The position numbers and the translations under genes are program-made. Shown here in pieces: positions 46,239 to 56,103 of a DNA stretch of 64,000 nt; the stretch's first letter is position 1, and every line of letters begins with the position of its first letter. Origin of the DNA: Oceanobacillus sp. FSL K6-2867 (GTDB taxonomy: Bacteria > Bacillota > Bacilli > Bacillales > Amphibacillaceae). The notes under the pieces were generated by a model. The model was not told the origin of the DNA. It worked only from the letters and a program-made list of their open reading frames with translations, and did no database searches. Where the stretch lies: assembly GCF_037963145.1 (NCBI RefSeq), contig NZ_CP150144.1, positions 2,232,001-2,296,000 on the forward strand, given 5' to 3'.

Positions 46239-47447
46239 TTATTGTCCTCGCCATATATGAATAAGGTCTTGATTTTGTCCTCTGGCAAAGACATCGGTAC
46301 GGTTTGGTCCCCAGGAAACAGCAGCGGGTGCTGAAGTTAGGTTCCCCCCAATGCTTTGCCATTCTCCCCAGCGTGAACCATTCCATTCTCTTCGGTAAAG
46401 TCGGTTTCCCGCACCTCTGGCAAAGACTTCTAACCGATTTGGACGTCTGGAAGAGACGGTAGGAGCGCTTGTTAGGTTTCCGCCAAGGTTTTCCCAATTA
46501 CTCCACGTGCTTCCATTCCACCATTTATGAATTAAGTTGTTATTTTGTCCTCTAGCAAAAACGTCAATTCGATTTGGTCCCCAGGAAACAGCAGATGGTT
46601 CCGAGGATAATGTGCCGCCAAGATCTTCCCATTCTTCCCAGCGGGATCCGTTCCATGTTTTCTTGTATAGCCGGTTTCCGGTGCCTCTAACAAAGACATC
46701 GAGCTGGTTCGTTCTGCGGGAAGATGCTGCGGGACCGCTTGTGAGCGTGCCACCAAGGCTTTCCCAGTCATTCCATCTGCTCCCGTCCCACCATTTATGA
46801 TAGAGGGCATTGTCCGTTCCGCGAACAAATACATCAATTCGATTTGGTCCCCAGGAAACGGCACCGGGAGGAGATGTTAACACACCGCCAAGGCTTTCCC
46901 AGCTGCTCCATCTCCTTCCATCCCACCAAATATGGTAGAGTGCGTTATCTGTTCCGCGAGCAAAAACATCCAAGCGGTTACTCTGCCAAGAGGAAACGGC
47001 AGGAGCCGATGTCAATGTACCGCCTAAACTCTCCCAACCTGACCAACCTTGCTCAGGGCTCGGTTCACCAGTACGGATGATTTCCAATACAATTTCAAAC
47101 ACTCGAGTTAACACACGATCCATCACATTTCGCGGGATATTCAATTGTGTAAACAAGACGGAAAACCAAGGAACCTGTCTGTGAAATTGCTGATAAACCT
47201 GAGTAGTTGACTGGTTCGTATTTGCTTGGTTAAGTGTATAATTAACAATAAAAAAGAAAACATAATCCGCAATCTGTCTATTCATTCCTGCTTGTTGCAG
47301 CTGGGAATATAAATCATCATGCTCGGAACGCAGTCGTTGCATTATCTCCTGAGCATTTACTTGTTGGCGCATATCTAAATAAGAATGACCATAATGGTAC
47401 AAAGGCATTGGTGCTGGTATCCAATAATAATATGGGTAGCTATACAT
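46239..47447 (-). CDS. Beta-propeller lectin-like protein with six DUF346/PLL-type repeats
   Basis: 402 residues. The N-terminal ~130 residues start Tyr/Pro-rich ([20 protein letters not shown]) and then form a helical domain. From about 133 come six repeats of about 46 residues with the pattern W..WE.LGG.LTS.P..SW.PNRLDVF.RG..N.LYH.WWNG, like the fucose-binding PLL lectin propellers. Repeats 2, 4 and 6 share SWGPNR; repeats 3 and 5 share SRRxNxL and GNRLY, so the array grew by two-blade duplications. No signal peptide is seen. Possible surface or spore-coat sugar binder; that location is inference. Confidence 0.82.
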   Translation of the reverse strand: MYSYPYYYWIPAPMPLYHYGHSYLDMRQQVNAQEIMQRLRSEHDDLYSQLQQAGMNRQIADYVFFFIVNYTLNQANTNQSTTQVYQQFHRQVPWFSVLFTQLNIPRNVMDRVLTRVFEIVLEIIRTGEPSPEQGWSGWESLGGTLTSAPAVSSWQSNRLDVFARGTDNALYHIWWDGRRWSSWESLGGVLTSPPGAVSWGPNRIDVFVRGTDNALYHKWWDGSRWNDWESLGGTLTSGPAASSRRTNQLDVFVRGTGNRLYKKTWNGSRWEEWEDLGGTLSSEPSAVSWGPNRIDVFARGQNNNLIHKWWNGSTWSNWENLGGNLTSAPTVSSRRPNRLEVFARGAGNRLYRREWNGSRWGEWQSIGGNLTSAPAAVSWGPNRTDVFARGQNQDLIHIWRGQ

Positions 47448-47594
47448 ATTGATTCCTCCGCTTTTTCATTAGCATATGCATGGAAAAGGGAATTGCCAAC
47501 GGTTAGAATTAACTTTAGGGAATTTGATAAAAAATATATATGAGCGTGCTATACTTCAAATAACGGTAACTTAAGAGAAAAAGAGGGTGTCTCC

Positions 47595-48245
47595 ATGACC
47601 ATTATCAATAAGCTAAATTTAGGGAAATACGAAAACATGGCTGTTATTCATGAACCAAATGATTATGATACATTTGAGGGGTACAAAACGACATTATCTG
47701 GAGAGCATGATGCGATTTTTGTTTTTGTCGAAACGATTGAAGAAATGGTGCAGCAAACACAACGCATGATTAGAGAAGAGCAATTGCTGGAAAAAGGCTA
47801 CTTATTTTTTGCGTATCCGAAAAAGGGCAATAAGCGATATGAAACCTTTGTCCATCGAGATGAAATCTTCCCTGCTTTGAAAGTGGACGAGGATGGATAT
47901 GTAGAAAACAGCGATTTGAAATTTTCCCGGATGGTAAGTATGGATGATGTATTTACAGTTGTGGGGTTAAAACGAGACAAAAAAAGCGCTAAAAAGTCTG
48001 CTGCTGCAAGTCAATGTGTAGCCGACTATGAGGATAATGTGAAAGACATAGAGAAAATTTTAGTGGATCATCCAAATGAACTTCAGTTTTACAGAGAATT
48101 AACACCAGGTTATCAAAAAGACTGGGCTCGCTATATTTTTTCAGCGAAGCAACAAAAAACTCGGGATAAACGCCAAGCACAAATGGTAGATATATTATCC
48201 CAAGGGTATAAATCAATTGATCTATTTCGTTTGAAAAAGAAGTAG
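47595..48245 (+). CDS. YdeI/OmpD-associated-like (OmdA) protein
   Basis: 216 residues. The C-terminal part has the OmdA/YdeI signature (FYRELTPGYQKDWARYIFSAKQQKTRDKRQAQMVDIL). The N-terminal ~120 residues resemble the domain usually attached to it in Bacilli (LGKYENMAVIHEPNDYDTFEGY). Lys-rich tail. Function in the family is unclear, with proposed links to membrane stress. ATG 47595 follows AAGAGGGTG. Single gene. Confidence 0.8.
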   Translation: MTIINKLNLGKYENMAVIHEPNDYDTFEGYKTTLSGEHDAIFVFVETIEEMVQQTQRMIREEQLLEKGYLFFAYPKKGNKRYETFVHRDEIFPALKVDEDGYVENSDLKFSRMVSMDDVFTVVGLKRDKKSAKKSAAASQCVADYEDNVKDIEKILVDHPNELQFYRELTPGYQKDWARYIFSAKQQKTRDKRQAQMVDILSQGYKSIDLFRLKKK

Positions 48246-48270
48246 GATAAGAAAATCTTAAGCAAAACAG

Positions 48271-48310
48271 GCGTGGTACATTCACCATTGTATGATGGTG
48301 AGTACCACGC
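48271..48310. terminator. Hairpin between the YdeI-like and catalase genes
   Basis: GCGTGGTAC / GTACCACGC outer stem with an inner CACCAT / ATGGTG stem. Converging genes end on both sides. T-rich sequence follows but there is no clean U-run. Confidence 0.65.
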
Positions 48311-48372
48311 TATTATATTAAGCTATTTGGTTTTTTTTCCAGTGGGGGCGTTGAAATGCTCATCATTGAAAA

Positions 48373-50406
48373 CTACCTATCCCAGTGACGATGCTGGCGG
48401 ACAGCTTCCACAAAACGCTTTGCAAAATCAGGGGCACTTCCATCAGTAATAACACCAGGTTTATTGATGAAATTATTGACTTGCAGCCATTGTACGCCTT
48501 GACCAGTAGCCCCAATAGTCTTTTTGTGACGATAAGCCTCATCAAGGAAATTTGCAGCTTTTTGGTTAAATCTCATATCATCACTGCTTCCTCGCACCAT
48601 ATAGACCGCATCATACAATACCGAATCAGCGGTATAAACATTTTGTGCTGCTTCTAACTGGACTCCATTTGTACCTTGAACGATTCCTTGATCCTCACTG
48701 ATGATTTCCGGAACGAGACCTTCCGCTTCCCAGTAGTCAAGTACGGATTTTACTAGAGGACCATTAAACCCTTCCGATAAAATTACCGCCACTTTACGAG
48801 TTTTGGCAGACATAGGCGTATTTAATTGGCTCAATGCTGGGGAAGACTTTGTTACTGTCGAACCTCCGCTGGCAGGTGGAGAAACCCCAACATTTCTAGC
48901 TATCGTTCTGGCCAGTTCAAGGTTAACATTTGCAAATAAGTCCACATTTTGCTGGCGTACCGATTTACTTTTTACTTTTCCCAGTTCGAAACTAAATGCA
49001 TCGATTATATGTCTCTTCTCGGGTTCACTCATACTATTCCAAAACATAGTTGCTTGAGAAAAGAAATCGGTGAAACTTTTACTTCTTGCTCTTATCTTCC
49101 GGCCATCAACCTTTTCTTCATAATGCTGATAACCACCCTCTTCAGGTGGGGCAGGAGTTGGTGTGTTTCCTGCTAAGGAATTACGATGATAGTTCACTTG
49201 GCCAACATTGATCGTCATTCTATGATAGCCTTCACGCTGGTTATTGTGGAAGGGACAAATTGAACGATTGATTGGTATTTCATGAAAGTTTGGTCCACCT
49301 AAGCGTATTAATTGCGTGTCGATATAGGAGAATAATCTTGCTTGGAGTAATGGATCATTCGTGAAATCTATTCCAGGAACAACATTCCCAGGATGAAACG
49401 CTACTTGCTCAGTCTCAGCAAAGAAATTGTCAACGTTCTTCGTTAATGTCATCTTTCCAATAAACTTTACAGGAACTTCTTCCTCGGGAATTAGCTTTGT
49501 TGCGTCTAATAAATCAAAATCAAACTTAAATTCATCTGCTTCATTTACAATTTGCACACCTAATTCAAACTCTGGGTAATCCCCTCGTTCAATCGCATTC
49601 CATAAATCATTGCGATGAAAATCAGGGTCAACTCCCATCAGCTTTTGGGCTTCCTCCCAGACTAAGGAATGCGCACCAAGTTTTGCCCTCCAATGAAATT
49701 TAACAAAGAATGCCTCCCCTGAAGCATTTACAAAACGAAATGTATTCACACCGAATCCATCCATCATTCGAAAACTTCTTGGAATCGCTCGGTCAGACAT
49801 AATCCACATCACCATATGAGCATTTTCTGGATTATTGGCAACAAAGTCCCAAAAGTTGTCATGAGCTGTAGCTGCTTGAGGGATGTCATTGTTTGGTTCT
49901 GGTTTAAATGAATGGACAACATCTGGAAATTTTATTCCATCCTGAATAAAGAAGACTGGAATATTATTGGCTACAAGGTCATAATTTCCTTCTTCCGTGT
50001 AAAACTTCGTTGCAAATCCACGGGCATCCCTTGCCGTGTCCCCTGTGCCCCTTGCCCCATTCACAGTGGAGAATCGGACAAATACAGGTGTTTTTTTAGA
50101 TGTATCCGTAAAAATTTTCGCTCTTGTATAGCGCGACATGTCTTCGTAAAGCTCAAACTCACCGTGAGCAGCAAAGCCTCTGGCATGAACGACCCGCTCT
50201 GGTATTCGTTCATTATCAAAATGCGTCATTTTTTCCCGAAAATGAAAATCCTCCATTAAAGTTGGCCCGCGTACACCGGCAGTTAAAGAAAGTTCATCCT
50301 CGGAAACTTTCAAACCTTGATTTGTTGTCATATACTTCCCTTTGTCATTCACTCGGAAAAACTCAAGCTGCTCATCTTTTTTATTATCTTTCCGTTCATC
50401 TGTCAT
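48373..50406 (-). CDS. katE: Large-subunit monofunctional catalase (HPII-type)
   Basis: 677 residues from ATG 50406, 8 bases after GGGAGG; an upstream in-frame ATG lacks a site. The catalytic domain has the distal His in RVVHARGFAAHGEFE, the Asn region GNYDLVANNIPVFFIQDG and the proximal Tyr in RLFSYIDTQLIRLGGPNF. The C-terminal ~150 residues are the flavodoxin/DJ-1-like domain of large catalases (KVAVILSEGFNGPLVKSVLDYW). It decomposes H2O2 in the cytoplasm or spore. I saw no convincing PerR or SigB site upstream. Confidence 0.95.
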   Translation of the reverse strand: MTDERKDNKKDEQLEFFRVNDKGKYMTTNQGLKVSEDELSLTAGVRGPTLMEDFHFREKMTHFDNERIPERVVHARGFAAHGEFELYEDMSRYTRAKIFTDTSKKTPVFVRFSTVNGARGTGDTARDARGFATKFYTEEGNYDLVANNIPVFFIQDGIKFPDVVHSFKPEPNNDIPQAATAHDNFWDFVANNPENAHMVMWIMSDRAIPRSFRMMDGFGVNTFRFVNASGEAFFVKFHWRAKLGAHSLVWEEAQKLMGVDPDFHRNDLWNAIERGDYPEFELGVQIVNEADEFKFDFDLLDATKLIPEEEVPVKFIGKMTLTKNVDNFFAETEQVAFHPGNVVPGIDFTNDPLLQARLFSYIDTQLIRLGGPNFHEIPINRSICPFHNNQREGYHRMTINVGQVNYHRNSLAGNTPTPAPPEEGGYQHYEEKVDGRKIRARSKSFTDFFSQATMFWNSMSEPEKRHIIDAFSFELGKVKSKSVRQQNVDLFANVNLELARTIARNVGVSPPASGGSTVTKSSPALSQLNTPMSAKTRKVAVILSEGFNGPLVKSVLDYWEAEGLVPEIISEDQGIVQGTNGVQLEAAQNVYTADSVLYDAVYMVRGSSDDMRFNQKAANFLDEAYRHKKTIGATGQGVQWLQVNNFINKPGVITDGSAPDFAKRFVEAVRQHRHWDR

Positions 50407-50698
50407 TTCACATACCTCCCCATTCATTGATATGAATGGAAAACGAAAATTATCCATGAACAGAATGGGGTTAATAAGAGATTACAAACCTAAAAATATA
50501 TGCAGCTCTGGAATAAAGTTTGATAGCATATGCATGATGACAAGAATGATAACTCTTACTCGAGAAGTGCCGATTTATATGATGTATCTAATGCTTGCTA
50601 TCCTGGTACAGCCCCTTCCTTTTGGAAAAGGCGTTGTCCTCTAAGTCCATTTTTTACTATTGGTTTCTAACCGATTTTGTCAATAACCCTCGGTAAAT

Positions 50699-51109
50699 CT
50701 AATACATTCTATACATTCCGTGTGATTGAGGAAAGCTATATGAAAATCCGAATTGTTCATAAAGCTTATTCGCTGGGTCGTCAGCTATTAAACTGACATA
50801 GGAACCGGGGTAAGTATTTTTATCCAAGTAGTTTATTAGTTCCTTCATAACTTTTTTGCCTAATCCACGCCCTTGATAACTTGGTTTTACGACGATATCG
50901 ACAATCTGAAAAAAGGCCCCGCCATCACCGATTATACGTCCCATACCAATTAAAGTTTTTTCATCATAAATGCACACTGTAAAAAGCGAATTTTTTAAAC
51001 CAACTGTTGCTGCTTCAAGTGACTTCCCACTTAAGCCTCCTTCTAATCGCAAATTGTTGTATTCATTTGGGGTGGGTGGTTCATAAACAATAGTAAAATC
51101 GTTATTCAT
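50699..51109 (-). CDS. GNAT N-acetyltransferase
   Basis: 136 residues with the acetyl-CoA motif VKPSYQGRGLGKKVMKELI and C-terminal DPANKLYEQFGFSYSFPQSHGMYRMY. Start ATG 51109 follows GGAGGAAAAATAAC. Small-molecule acetyltransferase of unknown substrate; standalone. Confidence 0.88.
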   Translation of the reverse strand: MNNDFTIVYEPPTPNEYNNLRLEGGLSGKSLEAATVGLKNSLFTVCIYDEKTLIGMGRIIGDGGAFFQIVDIVVKPSYQGRGLGKKVMKELINYLDKNTYPGSYVSLIADDPANKLYEQFGFSYSFPQSHGMYRMY

Positions 51110-51637
51110 GTTATTTTTCCTCCGTCATCACTTAGGTTGCTGAAACTGAACTCTATTATGACACATGCTTATGGCATTATTGCAGGAGTTAGCTTAAATG
51201 AATTCCTTCCATTATTCGTTTTGGTCTTCCAGAGTTTCTTCAAGTAAATATAGTGAGTCTTTTTCCATAATAATCTTGTAAACCAAAAAAGACTTGGGAT
51301 TCGATCACGCACTAGTTTGTTGTATGTTGGCATGTGAGCACTCCTTTGTTAGTTTAATATTTTTACCCGGAGACTTTCGCTTAACACGTCGCTTCGCATC
51401 TGGAACTTAACCAGGTACAACTTTGAGGCATGGTAAATCACTGTAAATTCATTAATTATTGCATTCCTTCTCATTTAAATTACAAAACTTTAGGTTAAAG
51501 GTAAGATAATTATAGAAGTTTGCCAGTATAGAAGGGGATATATAGGGAGGGTATTCATGAACAAGAAATGGGGACAGGTAAAGAACCCTGCCCCTTCATA
51601 TATTACACCTTGGAACAATCTATACCAACTGACCCTG
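51110..51637. other. 528-base decayed intergenic region
   Basis: No intact gene. It carries the MazG-like gene remnant (51296-51350), preceded by AAAAAAGACTTGGG, which matches one arm of the terminator at 54722-54748. It also has a GGGGACAGGT / ACCCTGCCCC hairpin (51570-51594) like that at 3610-3637. Looks like a scar of past rearrangements. Confidence 0.5.
51296..51350 (-). pseudogene. Remnant of a MazG-like gene start
   Basis: The minus strand reads ribosome site AAGGAGTGCTCAC, then ATG and MPTYNKLVRDRIP before homology stops. This matches MTTYNKLVRDRIP and the identical leader of the intact gene at 45524. Only about 14 codons remain. Confidence 0.7.
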
Positions 51638-52933
51638 CTATAAATTAAACAGATTTGGCAAGAACAGGGAAAGCTGCGGAATAAAGGTTACAAGTAACAA
51701 TACGATAATGACAGCCACAAAGTATGGAATTAATGTTCCAATCACTTGTTCAATTCTTACGTTCGCTACAGACGCCCCAACAAATAAGGCACTGCCAACA
51801 GGTGGTGTCATATTACCGATACAAAGGGCGAAACATAGAATCATGCCAAAATGAACAGGATCCATTCCGAACGTTTCTGCCACCGGTAAAAAGATAGGAG
51901 TAAAGATTAGTACTGCTGGCGTAATATCCATAAAGGTCCCTACTAAAAGCAAAATCAGAATCATAATTAAGAGAATCCCAATTTGATTTTCTGTTATGGA
52001 TAATAATGCGTTACTAATAGCCTCTGGTAAGCCTAAATACGACATGACGAGTGAGAATAAAGCAGATGACGTAATAAGGAAAAGAATCATCCCCGTTATT
52101 TCAATGGTTTCCTTTAGTATAGCTGGGATATCCCTCCATTTTAGCCCCTTATAAATAATTGCTAGTATCGCGGAATACAGAACGGCAACTGCTGCGCCTT
52201 CTGTAGCGGTGAATATTCCGGCAACGATACCACCAATTACAATGACAATTAAAAAGAGACTAGGGATAGCGCTACCAATAATATATAAAATATCTTTAAT
52301 GCTAGGTAATGTAGAAACAGGGTAGTTTTCTTTTTTTGCCATGAAATAGGCAACAATCATAACTGCTATTCCCCATAGAATACCAGGGATGTACCCAGCC
52401 ATAAATAATGCAGCAACTGAAGTTCCGCCACTGACAAGTGAATAAACAATTACGACAGAGCTTGGGGGAATAATCAATCCTGTTGGAGCTGACGCGATAT
52501 TAACAGCTGCTGAGTATGTCTTCTTGTATCCTTGCTTTTCTTGCATTGGCCCCATAATCCGTCCCATTGCCGCTGCGGCCGCCACGCTAGAACCTGCGAT
52601 GGAGCCGAATAGCATATTCCCAACAGCATTCGTATGTGCTAAAGATCCAGGCAACTTACCTACTAATACTTTAGCAAAATTCACGAGACGAAACGCAATC
52701 CCACCGTTATTCATAATAATCCCAGCTAATACAAATAGAGGGATTGCCAGCATTGTAAAATTGTCAATTCCAGTAATCATTCTCTGAGCAGATGTCATCA
52801 ATGCGACGTCAAATGGCAGCACAGTGAAAAAAGTGATGACAGAACTTAGTATAATCGCAATTGCGATAGGAGCTCCAACTAATAATAAAAGAATAAAACT
52901 TATAAAAAGAATCATACCTGCAATCGCCATCAT
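51638..52933 (-). CDS. TRAP transporter large permease DctM
   Basis: 431 residues, about 12 helices, IT-superfamily DctM subunit with GSIAGSSVAAAAAMGRIMGPM and DITPAVLIFTPIFLPVAETFGMDPVHFG. Imports the acid captured by DctP using a sodium gradient. Its start overlaps the DctQ stop (TAATG) after AGGAGGTGG. Last gene of the three-gene operon. Confidence 0.94.
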   Translation of the reverse strand: MMAIAGMILFISFILLLLVGAPIAIAIILSSVITFFTVLPFDVALMTSAQRMITGIDNFTMLAIPLFVLAGIIMNNGGIAFRLVNFAKVLVGKLPGSLAHTNAVGNMLFGSIAGSSVAAAAAMGRIMGPMQEKQGYKKTYSAAVNIASAPTGLIIPPSSVVIVYSLVSGGTSVAALFMAGYIPGILWGIAVMIVAYFMAKKENYPVSTLPSIKDILYIIGSAIPSLFLIVIVIGGIVAGIFTATEGAAVAVLYSAILAIIYKGLKWRDIPAILKETIEITGMILFLITSSALFSLVMSYLGLPEAISNALLSITENQIGILLIMILILLLVGTFMDITPAVLIFTPIFLPVAETFGMDPVHFGMILCFALCIGNMTPPVGSALFVGASVANVRIEQVIGTLIPYFVAVIIVLLLVTFIPQLSLFLPNLFNL

Positions 52934-53418
52934 TATAATCCCACCTCCTGATTCTCCTTGATTTTATTAGTTACCATACTATGAATCGTGTAAAAAATGA
53001 TAAATAGGCCGCTTAATGGCAGAGACATGTAAACATATGCCATAGAAATCTCAGTTGCTGGTGCCGTTTGAGCAGCGGTAAGCATGACAACCCTAATTCC
53101 GCCGTAAACCATAAGGACAGATGCAACCAAGATAACAAGGATATCAGTTATTCTTTCGATAGAAATTTGCGTTTTAGCAGCAAACTTTTCTCGAAAGAAG
53201 AGAATAGCAATATGTTTTTTAGCTCCAAAGACATAAGCTGCAGCTATTAGTCCAAACCAGATCAGCAGAAATCTCGTTATTTCTTCGGTTCCTGGCGAAG
53301 GAATGCTTAGTACATACCTTGCTATCACTTGCCAAATGGAAAGAACGACCATGGCAATGATTAATATAGAGGAGAGGCTAAGTAAGAGCTTATCGACCCA
53401 TTTTTTTGCTTTATTCAT
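52933..53418 (-). CDS. TRAP transporter small permease DctQ
   Basis: 161 residues with four helices and the family motif EITRFLLIWFGLIAAAYVFGAKKHIAILFF. Starts inside the end of dctP (8-base overlap), indicating coupled translation. Works with DctM in the membrane. Confidence 0.92.
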   Translation of the reverse strand: MNKAKKWVDKLLLSLSSILIIAMVVLSIWQVIARYVLSIPSPGTEEITRFLLIWFGLIAAAYVFGAKKHIAILFFREKFAAKTQISIERITDILVILVASVLMVYGGIRVVMLTAAQTAPATEISMAYVYMSLPLSGLFIIFYTIHSMVTNKIKENQEVGL

Positions 53419-54418
53419 CTTGTTTCGCCTCCTGTATTAATTGGTAAATGTCCTTTGTCTTTTCATCCTTAGAATATTGCTCGTGAAGCGGTTGCACAGC
53501 CTCGATGAATGGAGTCTTATCCAATTCAATAAAATTAACTCCTAATTCATTTTTGGCGATATCGGTTTGCTCTTGAATCGTTTCAGCCCATACACCTTCA
53601 TGGAAAGACGTGGATTCCTGAGCAGCTTCTCTAATTATTTGTTGATGGTTGTCTGATAATTTATTAAAGCTATTTGCATTCATGATAACCATATCAGGTA
53701 CAATTTGATGGCCTGTATACATAAAATATTTCGCAACCTCACCATGATTATTTCCTACTAATGCGGTTTCATTGTTTTCAGCAGCGTCGATCACACCAGA
53801 TTGTATAGCTGTATACACCTCACCATAATCCATCGCTGTTGGTATCCCGCCAAAAGCATTTATCATTTGAACACTCGTTTGACTAGGTTGCACCCGTACT
53901 TTGAGTCCCTTCATGTCGGATACATCATGTACTTCCCTATCCTTTGTATAAAGATGTCTTTGCCCTGCGTTATAATAAGTTAACGCGATAAACCCTATGT
54001 CTTCCGTTTGGTTATACAATTTATCTGTTACTTTCTCATTGTTCATGACTTTCTCGTACGTTTCGTAATCTTCAAAAGCATATGGAAGGCTAAAAATAGA
54101 GTAGTCGGATTCAAATCCCTCTAATTGACTTGCACTTACTTTTGCTAAATCAACCGCACCCGTTTGTGTTAATTCGGTTACTTCGCGGTCACTACCTAAT
54201 TGACCGTTCGGATAAATTTTCACCTTTATTTCCTCATCGGATTTTTCCTCCACAAGTCTCGTGAATTCTACTAACGATAAGTGAACTGGGTGATCCAGTG
54301 GCAAGTTATGTGCTAGTTTTAGTTCAATAGCTTTAGATTGATCAGAAGCACCTTGGCATCCTGCAAGTACAATCAATACCAATACTGTAAATAACGTAAT
54401 GACAGATTTCTTCACCAT
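53411..54418 (-). CDS. TRAP transporter solute-binding lipoprotein DctP
   Basis: 335 residues. Signal peptide with lipobox LAGC, then the DctP fold: LKLAHNLPLDHPVHLSLVEF near the start, LKVRVQPSQTSVQMINAFGGIPTAMDYGEVYTAIQSGVIDAAENNE in the middle. The Arg in KVRVQPS is the usual carboxylate ligand. Substrate probably a C4-dicarboxylate or sugar acid. No catabolic gene is linked. ATG 54418 follows AGGGAGGG. First gene of the operon. Confidence 0.93.
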   Translation of the reverse strand: MVKKSVITLFTVLVLIVLAGCQGASDQSKAIELKLAHNLPLDHPVHLSLVEFTRLVEEKSDEEIKVKIYPNGQLGSDREVTELTQTGAVDLAKVSASQLEGFESDYSIFSLPYAFEDYETYEKVMNNEKVTDKLYNQTEDIGFIALTYYNAGQRHLYTKDREVHDVSDMKGLKVRVQPSQTSVQMINAFGGIPTAMDYGEVYTAIQSGVIDAAENNETALVGNNHGEVAKYFMYTGHQIVPDMVIMNANSFNKLSDNHQQIIREAAQESTSFHEGVWAETIQEQTDIAKNELGVNFIELDKTPFIEAVQPLHEQYSKDEKTKDIYQLIQEAKQDE

Positions 54419-54514
54419 ATACCCTCCCTGAATTTTTCATGTGATGTGTTCTCTAATGGTCGGTGTTTATTCGCGCTTCTATTCGTTGAGTTAACGAAAG
54501 CGGTCACATTTGTG

Positions 54515-54529
54515 ATTTAGCGCTTACAT
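54515..54529 (-). promoter_or_regulatory. Candidate CcpA cre site upstream of the TRAP operon
   Basis: ATGTAAGCGCTAAAT on the minus strand matches 14 of 15 positions of WTGNAANCGNWNNCW, about 100 bases upstream of dctP. It predicts carbon catabolite control of the transporter. Confidence 0.5.
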
Positions 54530-54627
54530 CTTGTGGATTGAAAATCCAATATGTGAGATTAATTCGCTAATAGTTTGATTGGTAAACAAACTATATAACC
54601 ATAATACTTGCATATTAGAAATAATTC

Positions 54628-54721
54628 AACCGTGTTACGTTAGAAAATAATGATGCATATTTTCTAACGTAACAGAAGGTATCTATCGTAGGCTTCCTTT
54701 TAACCGTGTTGATTAGAAAAC
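54628..54721. repeat. Perfect 16-bp inverted repeat and flanking direct repeats
   Basis: GTTACGTTAGAAAATA (54634-54649) and TATTTTCTAACGTAAC (54658-54673) pair perfectly around ATGATGCA. AACCGTGTT begins both the left arm (54628-54636) and a copy at 54702-54710 followed by a similar TTAGAAAA. It lies in the 353-base gap between dctP and the DUF418 gene, which holds no gene. Either an operator for the TRAP operon, or a small mobile or repeat element. Confidence 0.6.
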
Positions 54722-54751
54722 AAAAAAGACTTGGGTAGCCCAAGCCTTTTA
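54722..54751. terminator. Bidirectional terminator after the DUF418 gene
   Basis: AAAAG-CTTGGG / CCCAAG-CTTTT stem with a 3-base loop and A/T runs on both sides, 21 bases past the stop of the minus-strand DUF418 gene. Confidence 0.85.
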
Positions 54752-54771
54752 CAACCATTTAATTCAATTTC

Positions 54772-55950
54772 TTAGGCTATGCTTTTGCCCTTCTCTCTTT
54801 TCTGCCTGATCTGCCCCTTCCAAGAAAAATAACTGCCAATTCGCATTATGTTTTCAAACGGTCCCATTTTAAAGAACTTTAAGTAAAGTTGGCTGCATAC
54901 CATTTGGGCAGCGAAAATAACCAATGCTAACAGAATGCCTAGGAAAACTCCCAGCTTGCTATAGAGTCCTAGTCCATATCCATAAAAAACAGCTGTACAG
55001 ATAAAGCTTTGTGTTAAATAATTTGTGAGGGACAATCGGCCGACTTTTTCAAAGGTTGACATGAGTTTACCGGTTTCTCTTGTATATAAGGTGGCAAATC
55101 CGAAAATATATCCGAGGGCTAGGAGGATGGCCCCAATACTGTAAGCACCTTCTGTCCAAGTCGGATTAGGTATTAAATAGTGGAAGCTTTTGAGTAATAA
55201 TCCGGTTATGCCAAATCCGAGCGCACCTCGAATATACCATTTCCTCTCCTGTTTTGGATTCGTAAACCAATTGCGCTTTGCTGCGTACATACCAAGTAAC
55301 GTTAGTGGCGCAATTAAAAGTGGAGTGAATACAAGCATCAGCACATAAAAGAATTCTGGTAAATCAAAAGGCAATTCTCCGCTTTGGCGAAATGCGAGTG
55401 CATCGGCGTAACGATCGCTTGAATAAGCCTCCGTTTCCCCCTGGATATAGGATTCCATCAGTTGTATGTCTTTTTCCGTTTGTTCGACCTCGCCGAACCC
55501 CATGAGAGAGGTTAAGGCAAACAAGATAATTGCCCAAACAAGCAGGGTTTTCCTCTTCCTGTTTATAAAAAGTATCATTAAAAACCCGATTAAACTATAC
55601 GCCAGCAGAATATCTCCTTCCCAAATGAAAATCGAATGGAGAAGTCCAAATACAAAAAACAGGAGAAATCTTCTTACGAGATGTCTTTTTACGTTTAATT
55701 GATTTCTTTCCAGCTTTTCTTTTAACTTAACTAATGAATAGCCAAATAAAAACATGAAAACAGGCAGAAAACTAGCTTCTACAAAAATTTTTGTCCAAAC
55801 ATAAGCAACGGTATCTAGTGGAGATAGTTGAAAATGCTCCGGATTATCCTTGCCAAATATCCCATATTGGAAAATCAGCATATTTGCAATTAGAATTCCG
55901 AGTAAACTAAAACCTCTTAAGCCATCAATTGTACTTACTCTTCGTTTCAT
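54772..55950 (-). CDS. DUF418 membrane protein
   Basis: 392 residues, about 9-10 helices. N-terminal RVSTIDGLRGFSLLGILIANM (DUF1624-like start) and the C-terminal DUF418 domain (EKVGRLSLTNYLTQSFICTAVFYGYGLGLY) are typical of the YeiB/YxaH family of acyltransferase-like membrane proteins. Function unproven. Lys/Arg-rich tail. Divergent from a two-component system that might control it. ATG 55950 follows AGAGAGGGAG. Confidence 0.88.
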   Translation of the reverse strand: MKRRVSTIDGLRGFSLLGILIANMLIFQYGIFGKDNPEHFQLSPLDTVAYVWTKIFVEASFLPVFMFLFGYSLVKLKEKLERNQLNVKRHLVRRFLLFFVFGLLHSIFIWEGDILLAYSLIGFLMILFINRKRKTLLVWAIILFALTSLMGFGEVEQTEKDIQLMESYIQGETEAYSSDRYADALAFRQSGELPFDLPEFFYVLMLVFTPLLIAPLTLLGMYAAKRNWFTNPKQERKWYIRGALGFGITGLLLKSFHYLIPNPTWTEGAYSIGAILLALGYIFGFATLYTRETGKLMSTFEKVGRLSLTNYLTQSFICTAVFYGYGLGLYSKLGVFLGILLALVIFAAQMVCSQLYLKFFKMGPFENIMRIGSYFSWKGQIRQKREKGKSIA

Positions 55951-56103
55951 ACATGTTCTCCCTCTCTGTTCAGTTGTATATCTAAGGTATCAACCTTAAA
56001 TTTCCCGTGAATGAACAGAATCTTAACAATTTATAACGTGTTCTTTCATATTGTTCAACTAATCGTAATCTTTCCGTGGTAGAATGACGGTGAGGTGGGA
56101 AAT

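Noticed and set aside
46090..46497. A long open upstream extension of the minus-strand VOC gene
   Set aside because: It runs through the hairpin and the end of the propeller gene in a different frame. A strong GGAGGG site sits directly before ATG 46089.
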